Assembly (NCBI RefSeq): GCF_022539505.1
Contig: NC_061513.1
Location: 180,698,017 to 180,762,016 of the forward strand
DNA from: Lolium rigidum
Lineage: Eukaryota; Streptophyta; Magnoliopsida; Poales; Poaceae
Length of the DNA stretch: 64,000 nt
Direction of reading: 5' to 3'
Positions 58,265 through 64,000 of this stretch are shown in pieces (position 1 is the first letter of the stretch; the number at the start of each line of letters is the position of its first letter). Under the pieces are notes generated by a model. That model was not told the DNA's origin, did no database searches, and worked only from the letters and a program-made list of their open reading frames with translations. A program made the translations under genes and the position numbers.

Positions 58265-58994
58265 TTAATGATGCACTCGCAAGAAATAGTAGTTGAAGCA
58301 AAAGAGAGCATCAAGAAGCAAATTCAAAACACATTTAAGCCTAACATGCTTCCTATGAAAAGGAATCTTGTAAATAAACAAATTCATGAAGCATGATGCA
58401 ACAAGCATAGAAAGATAAAACAAGTGTAACTTCAAAAATTTCAGCATATAGAGAGGTGTTTTAGTAACATGAAAATTTCTACAACCATATTTTCCTCTCT
58501 CATAATAACTTTCAGTAGCAACATGAGCAAACTCAACAATATAACTATCAAATGAAACATTCTTATCACGAGTCTCATGCATAAAATTATTATTACTCCC
58601 AACATAAGCATAGTCAATTCTTATTAATTGTAGTGGGAGCAAATTCAACAAAGTAGCTATCATTATTATTCTCATCATCAAATATAGGAGGCATATTGTA
58701 ATCATAATTAAATTTACTCTCCATAGTAGGCGGTACTAAAAGACTACTATCATTATAATCATCATAAATAGGAGGCAAAGTATCATCAAAGTAAATTTTC
58801 TCCTCAATGCTTGGGGGACTAAAAAGATCATGCTCATCAAAACCAGCTTCCCCAAGCTTAGAATTTTCCATATCATTAGCAACAATGGTGTTCAAAGCGT
58901 TCATACTAATATGTTCCATAGGTTTTTTAATTTTCGCATCAAACCATCCATGTCTTAAATCAGGAAATAGAATAAGAAGCTCATTGTTGTCCAT
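58265..58994 (-). pseudogene. Unknown ORF of the gypsy array, unit 2 (single frameshift)
   Basis: Same frame as 53300-53941, starting MDNNELLILFPDLRHGWFD at 58994. A 1-bp insertion (CATAGTCAATTC for CATAGTCATTC near 58614) breaks it after 126 codons. The second half continues in another frame to FLRVHH at 58265. The indels in units 1 and 2 differ, so each unit lost the frame independently after duplication, or one is a sequencing error. Confidence 0.6.
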
Positions 58995-59129
58995 TATGCC
59001 AAACTAGTGTAAACAAGAAACAAAAAGATGCAATTGCAGGATCTAAAGGAAATAGCTTCGAGCACACACACAACGGTAACAGAAAAGTACTTTACCTGGG
59101 ACCGTAGTATGAGTGCCTTTTATCTTTCC

Positions 59130-59147
59130 TCCCCGGCAACGGCGCCA
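59130..59147 (-). other. Primer-binding site of gypsy unit 2
   Basis: Plus strand TCCCCGGCAACGGCGCCA, inverse of TGGCGCCGTTGCCGGGGA, intact, 10 bp from the LTR end at 59158. Confidence 0.9.
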
Positions 59148-59157
59148 GAAAAGTGCT

Positions 59158-60873
59158 TGATGTCTACGGGTGCTTCTATTCTTGTAGACAGTGTTGGGCC
59201 TCCAAGAGCAGAGGTTTGTAGAACAACAAGCAAGTTTCCCTTAAGTGGATCACCCAAGGTTTATCGAACTCAGGGAGGAAGAGGTCAAAGATATCCCTCT
59301 CATGCAACCCTGCAACCACAAAACAAGAAGTCTCTTGTGTCCCCAACACACCTAATAGGTGCACTAGTTCGGCGAAGAGATAGTGAAATACAGTGTGGTA
59401 TGAATAAATATAAGCAAGTAGTAACGGCGCCGTAAAAGTGCTTGCTGGCGTGTGGTTGATGGTGGTAATATTGCAGGAAGTACAGATGCAGAAAAACAAG
59501 AAACAAGCAACTGATAGCGATATTTAGGAACAAGGCCTAGGGATCATACTTTCACTAGTGGACACTCTCAACATTGATCACATAACATAATAAATAGATA
59601 GATGCTAGACTCTACACTCTCTTGTTGGATGATGAACACCACTAACCGTGTAGGATTACACGAACCCTCAATGCCGGAGTTAACAAGCTCCACAATATTC
59701 AATGTTCATATTTAAATAACCTTAGAGTGCATGACAGATCAACATAACCAAACCAAGTACTAACATAGCATGCACACTATCACCTTCACACTACGAAAGG
59801 AGGCAAAGATCACATCAATACCATCATAGCAATAGTTAACTTCATAATCTACAAGAGATCACAATCATAGCCTACGCCAAGTACTACACGATGCACACAC
59901 CGTCACCATTACACCGTGCAGGAGGAATAAACTACTTTAATAACATCACTAGAGTAGCACACAGATATATTGTGATACAAAACACATTGCAATCATAAAG
60001 AGATATAAATAAGCACTTCACTATGCCATTCATAACAGTTGAATAAGTATTCTCGTGAAATATAGCCTAAGAGACCCACACTGTGCACACACTCGTCACC
60101 TTTACACACGTGGGACAAGGAGTCTCCGGAGATCACATAAGTAAAATCCACTTGACTAGCACAATGACATCTAGATTACAAGCATCATCATATGAATCTC
60201 AATCATGTAAGGCAGCTCATGAGATTATTGTATTGAAGTACATAGGAGAGAGATTAACCACATAGCTACCGGCATGCAGCCCCGAGCCTCGATGGAGAAC
60301 TACTCCCTCCTCATGGGAGACAAGCAGCGTTGATGAAGATGGCGGTGGTGTCGATGGAGGAGCCTTCCGGGGCACTTCCCCGTCCCGGCGGCGTGCCGGA
60401 ACAGAGACTCCTGTCCCCCGCATCTTGGCTTCGCGATGGCGGCGGCTCCGGGAAGGTTTTCTCTCGGTTTCGTCCAACGTGTCGTGGTTTTCGCGACGGA
60501 GGCTTTAAGTAGGCGGAAGGGCAAGGTCGTAGGGGTCCCGGGGCCACCAGACACTAGGGCGGCGCGCCCTCCCGGGCCGCGCCGCCACCATGTGGCCCCT
60601 CGTGGCCCCACTTCGGCTCTCTCGGTGTTCCGGAAGCTCCCGTGGGATTCTAAGATCTTCGGTGTTGATTTCGTCCGATTCCGAGAATATTTCCTTACTA
60701 GGATTTCTGAAACCAAAAACAGCAGAAAACAGGAACTGGCCCTTCGGCATCTCGTCAATAGGTTAGTTCCGGAAAACGCATAATAATGACATAAAGTATG
60801 CATAAAACATGTAGATATCATCAATAATGTGGCATGGAACATAAGAAATTATCGATACGTCGGAGACGTATCA
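59158..60873 (-). repeat. 5' LTR of the complete gypsy unit
   Basis: 1716 bp, nearly the same as 54106-55818. The right flank is a Copia fragment. It also carries the internal AACGGCGCCGTAAAAGTGCT copy, at 59423-59442. Confidence 0.92.
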
Positions 60874-61064
60874 CACCCCACATCTCACTTGTGAATGTCC
60901 TCCTTGTCGAGACCCTTGGTTACAACTTACTCTCCGTTCATCAAATTGCTCGCATGGGTCTATGTACTTTCTTTGATGAACATATGGTGGTCCTCTTGTG
61001 GAGCAAGACACTCCATGTAGCTTTTGTTGGATATGTAGAGAACGGATTATATGTTGTTGACTTC
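60874..61064 (+). pseudogene. Copia pol fragment (GAG-pre-integrase region)
   Basis: An open frame reads SLVNVLLVETLGYNLLSVHQ, then MGLCTFFDEHMVV and FVGYVENGLYVVDF. This matches the segment between protease and integrase zinc finger in Copia pol. Only about 63 codons survive between two gypsy insertions, so a Copia element was the target of both. It is clearly a different Copia family from the Angela-type elements here. Confidence 0.8.
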
Positions 61065-62593
61065 TGATGTCTACGGGTGCTTCTATTCTTGTAGACAGTG
61101 TTGGGCCTCCAAGAGCAGAGGTTTGTAGAACAGCAACAAGTTTCCCTTAAGTGGATCACCCAAGGTTTATCGAACTCAGGGAGGAAGAGGTCAAAGATAT
61201 CCCTCTCAAGCAACCCCGCAATCACGATACAAGAAGTCTCTTGTGTCCCCAACACACCTAATACACTTGTCGATGTATAGGTGCACTAGTTCGGCGAAGA
61301 GATAGTGAAATACAAGTGGTATGAATGAATATGAGCAGTAGTAACGGCGCCAAAAAGTGCTTGTCAGGCGTGCAGTTGATGGTAGTAATATTGCAGGAAG
61401 TAAAGATGCAGTAAAACAAGAAACAAGCGATGATTGCAGTATTTGGAAACAAGGCCTAGGGATCATACTTTCACTAGTGGACACTCTCAACATTGATCAC
61501 ATAATAAATAAGTTCTCTTCCTTTGTGCTACATATACTCTTGTTTGATAATGAACACCATTCGTTGTGTAGGGCTACAAGAGCACCTCAATGCCGGAGTT
61601 AACAAGCTCCACAACATTCGGCATTCATATTTTAAGTAACCTTTAGAGAATAATAGATCTTTGCAATTTAAACCGAGTACTAACATAGCATACACACTGT
61701 CACCTTTACACTATGAAGGAGGAATAAATCACATCAATACTATCATAGTAATAATTAACTCCATAACCTACAAGAGATTATGATCATAACCTACGCCAAG
61801 TACTACACAATGCACACACTGTCACCATTACACCGTGAAGGAGGAATAGACTACTTTAATAACATCACATGAGTAGCACATAGACTAATAGTGATACAAA
61901 ACTCATATGAATCTCAATCATGTAAGGCAGCTCATGAGATCATTGTATTGAAGTACATAGGAGAGAGATTAACCACATAGCTACCGGTACAGCCCTTAGC
62001 CTCGATGGAGAACTACTCCCTCCTCATGGGAGACAACAGCCGTTGATGAAGATGACGGTGGTGTCGATGGAGAAGCCTCCCGGGGCACTTCCCCGTCCCG
62101 GCGGCGTGCCGGAACGAGACTCCCGTCCCCCGCATCTTGGCTTCGCGATGGCGGCGGCTCTGGAAGGTTTCTCGTACCGTGGCTTTTCCGTATCGAAGAT
62201 TTAGGTCAGGGACCTTTAAATAGGCGAAGAGGCGGAGTCGGAGGGGGTACGGAGCCGCCACACAATAGGGTGGCGTGGGCCGAGCCCTGGCCGCACCGGC
62301 CACATGTGTGGGCCCCCCCAGGGCTCTCCTCTGGTGGCTCTCGGGTGTTCTGGAAGCTTCGTGGAATTCTAAGATGCTGGGCGTTGATTTCGTCCAATTC
62401 CGAGAATATTTCCTTACTAGGATTTCTGAAACCAAAAACAGCAGAAAAACAAGAACCGGCACTTCGGCATCTCGTCAATAGGTTAGTTCCGGAAAACGCA
62501 TCAAAACGATATAAAGTGTGAACAAAACATGTAGGTATTGTCATAAAACTAGCATGGAACATACGAAATTATAGATACGTTTGAGACGTATCA
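61065..62593 (-). repeat. 3' LTR of the right-hand gypsy element
   Basis: 1529 bp, close to the solo LTR at 16756-18281 in length and sequence, and shorter than the 1.71-kb LTRs next to it because a stretch around 54900-55130 (relative to that LTR) is absent. Minus strand TGATACGTCTCAAACG ... TGTAGACATCA. Confidence 0.92.
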
Positions 62594-64000
62594 AGCATCC
62601 CCAAGCTTAGTTCCTACTCGCCCTCGAGTAGGTAAACGATAACAATGATAATTTCTTAAGTGACATGCTACCAACATAATCTTGATCAATACTATTGTAA
62701 AGCATATGAAATGAATGAAGTGATTCAAAGCAATGGTAAAGATGATGATTAAACAACTGAATCATATAGCAAAGACTTTTCATGAATAGTACTTTCAAGA
62801 CAAGCATCAATAAGTCTTGCATAAGAGTTAACTCATAAGCAATAAATTCTTAGTAGAAAGCTTTGAAACAACACAAAGGAAGATATAAGTTTCAGCAGTT
62901 GCTTTCAACTTCAACATGTATATCTCATGGATAATTGTCAACACAAAGTAATATAACAAGTGCAATAGGTAAACATGTAAGAATCAATGCACACAGTTGA
63001 CACAAGTGTTTGCTTCTAAGATAGAAAGAAGTGGGTAAACTGACTCAACATAAAGTAAAAGAATGGCCCTTCGCAGAGGGAAGCAAGGATTAAATCATGT
63101 GCTAGAGCTTTTTAAGTTTTGAAATCATATAGAGAGCATAAAAGTAAAGTTTTGAGAGGTGTTTGTTGTTGTCAACGAATGGTAATGGGCACTCTAACTA
63201 CCTTATCAACCAGACTTTCAAGAGCGGCTCCCATGAAGGACGTTATCTCTACCAAGAAGGTAGATCATCCCTCTTCTCTTTTGTTTACACATGTATTTTA
63301 GTTTCATTATTTATAGATGACACTCCTCCCAACCTTTTGCTTACACAAGCCATGGCTAACCGAATCCTCGAGTGCCTTCCAACATTCACATACCATGAAG
63401 GAGTGTCTATTTGCAAAATTAAGTTGCTTACTCGATAGATCAGGGCAAAGCATGTGAAGAGAATTATTAATGCAAGTTAATTAATTGGGGCTGGGCACCC
63501 CATTGCCAGCTCTTTTTGCAAAATTATTGGATAAGCGGATATGCCACTAGTCCATTGGTGAAAGTCCTGTCGAAGTAAATGACAAGATCGAAAGATAAAC
63601 ACCACATACTTCCTCATGAGCTATAAAACATTGACACAAATAAGAGATAATAGCTTTTGAATTGTTTAAAGGTAGCACATGAAGTATTTGCTTGGAATGG
63701 CAGTAGAAATACCATGTGGTAGGTAGGTATGGTGGACACAAATGGCATGGTTTTTGGCTCAAGGATTTGGATGCACGAGAAGAATTCCTCTCAATACAAG
63801 GCTAGGCTTGCAAGGTTGTTTGAAGCAAACTCAAGTATAAAACGGTGCAGCAAGACTCACATATGAACATATTGTAAGCATTATAAGACTTTACATCGTC
63901 TTCCTTGTTGTTCAAACACCTTAACCAGAAAATATCTAGACTCTAGAGACCAATCATGCAAACTAAATTTTAACAAGCTCTATGTAGTTCTTCAATAATA
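62594..64000 (-). other. Internal region of the right-hand gypsy element, non-coding part
   Basis: It begins with AGCATCCCCAAGCTTAG (inverse polypurine tract). The rest resembles the 3' non-coding part of the array's internal region, for example the blocks GGCCCTTCGCAGAGGGAAGC and CATGGCTAACCGAATCC. No convincing reading frame. Confidence 0.82.

Larger units (their letters stand above)
55819..59157 (-). other. Internal region, complete unit of the gypsy array
   Basis: 3339 bp between two LTRs. It starts on the plus strand with GCATCCCCAAGCTTAG (inverse polypurine tract, 55819-55834) and ends with the primer-binding site. The only sizeable frame is the broken one at 58265-58994. The hairpin lies at 57537-57557. 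No enzyme domains, so movement needs proteins from elsewhere. Confidence 0.88.
51208..60873 (-). mobile_element. Gypsy array with little coding capacity: partial internal-LTR-internal-LTR
   Basis: Minus-strand orientation is fixed by primer-binding sites left of each LTR (54078-54094 and 59130-59147) and polypurine tracts right of each LTR. Two nearly identical internal regions (51208-54105, incomplete; 55819-59157) share LTRs at 54106-55818 and 59158-60873. No protease, RT or integrase is present, so it is non-autonomous. Near identity of the units suggests recent tandem formation. The family resembles very abundant Triticeae gypsy repeats. Confidence 0.88.
61065..64000 (-). mobile_element. 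Third gypsy element of the TGATACGTC type, runs off right edge
   Basis: 3' LTR 61065-62593, then a polypurine tract and internal sequence to the window end. The internal part parallels 55819-57200 with clear divergence. The 5' LTR and target duplication lie outside; the left flank is ACTTC. Confidence 0.87.

Noticed and set aside
54106..62593. Assigning a definite family name (such as Sabrina or WHAM) to the TGATACGTC LTRs
   Set aside because: The LTR start is shared by several Triticeae families. Without a repeat-library comparison the name would be a guess.
1..64000. A functional host gene, defence system or new biosynthetic locus
   Set aside because: All recognisable coding sequence belongs to transposable elements or plastid DNA. 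No intact non-transposon gene with coherent frame, promoter and domain was found.

Overview
The window is repeat-dense intergenic DNA from a large-genome grass, most likely a Triticeae species (wheat, Aegilops, rye or barley). This rests on recognising the long LTRs that begin TGTTGGAGATATGCCC (Angela/WIS/BARE-type Copia) and the 1.5-1.7 kb LTRs that begin TGATACGTC (abundant Triticeae Gypsy LTRs). I see no host gene that looks intact. Almost every base can be placed in nested transposable elements.

Layout. 1-2308: minus-strand LINE (endonuclease and reverse transcriptase, broken). 2309-29604: a large, old Gypsy element of the Tat type. It has a 387-bp 5' LTR, gag and pol on the plus strand, and an intron-containing antisense gene on the minus strand; its right end is lost. 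A 2.9-kb stretch of its pol (protease, RT, RNase H) occurs three times in tandem. The first two copies are each followed by about 347 bp of plastid DNA carrying the trnK-UUU 5' exon. Three later insertions split this Gypsy element: an Angela-type LTR with an assembly gap (13812-14267), a solo Gypsy LTR (16756-18281) and a full-length Angela-type element (19883-28416). 29605-32172: a mosaic of an unclassified GC-rich piece, an old LTR fragment, a probable Helitron containing a Stowaway MITE, and a LINE 3' end.

32173-41449: a minus-strand Angela-type Copia array arranged LTR-internal-LTR-partial internal, with the best-preserved pol of the window. 41450-41702: unassigned. 41703-51107: a second copy of the decayed Angela-type element, with a solo Gypsy LTR inside its 5' LTR; it runs into a 100-N gap. 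51208-60873: a minus-strand array of a largely non-coding Gypsy element (partial internal-LTR-internal-LTR). 60874-61064: a sliver of another Copia element. 61065-64000: the 3' part of a further Gypsy element that leaves the window.

How the parts relate. The Angela-type copies at 19.9-28.4 kb and 41.7-51.1 kb share the same dead pol, including the same stop just after the RT active site, yet have similar LTRs. They were probably moved by proteins from relatives resembling the 32-41 kb element. A 55-codon reading frame in the leader between primer-binding site and gag stays open in all three Angela-type copies. The most unusual structure is the pol-plastid triplication.
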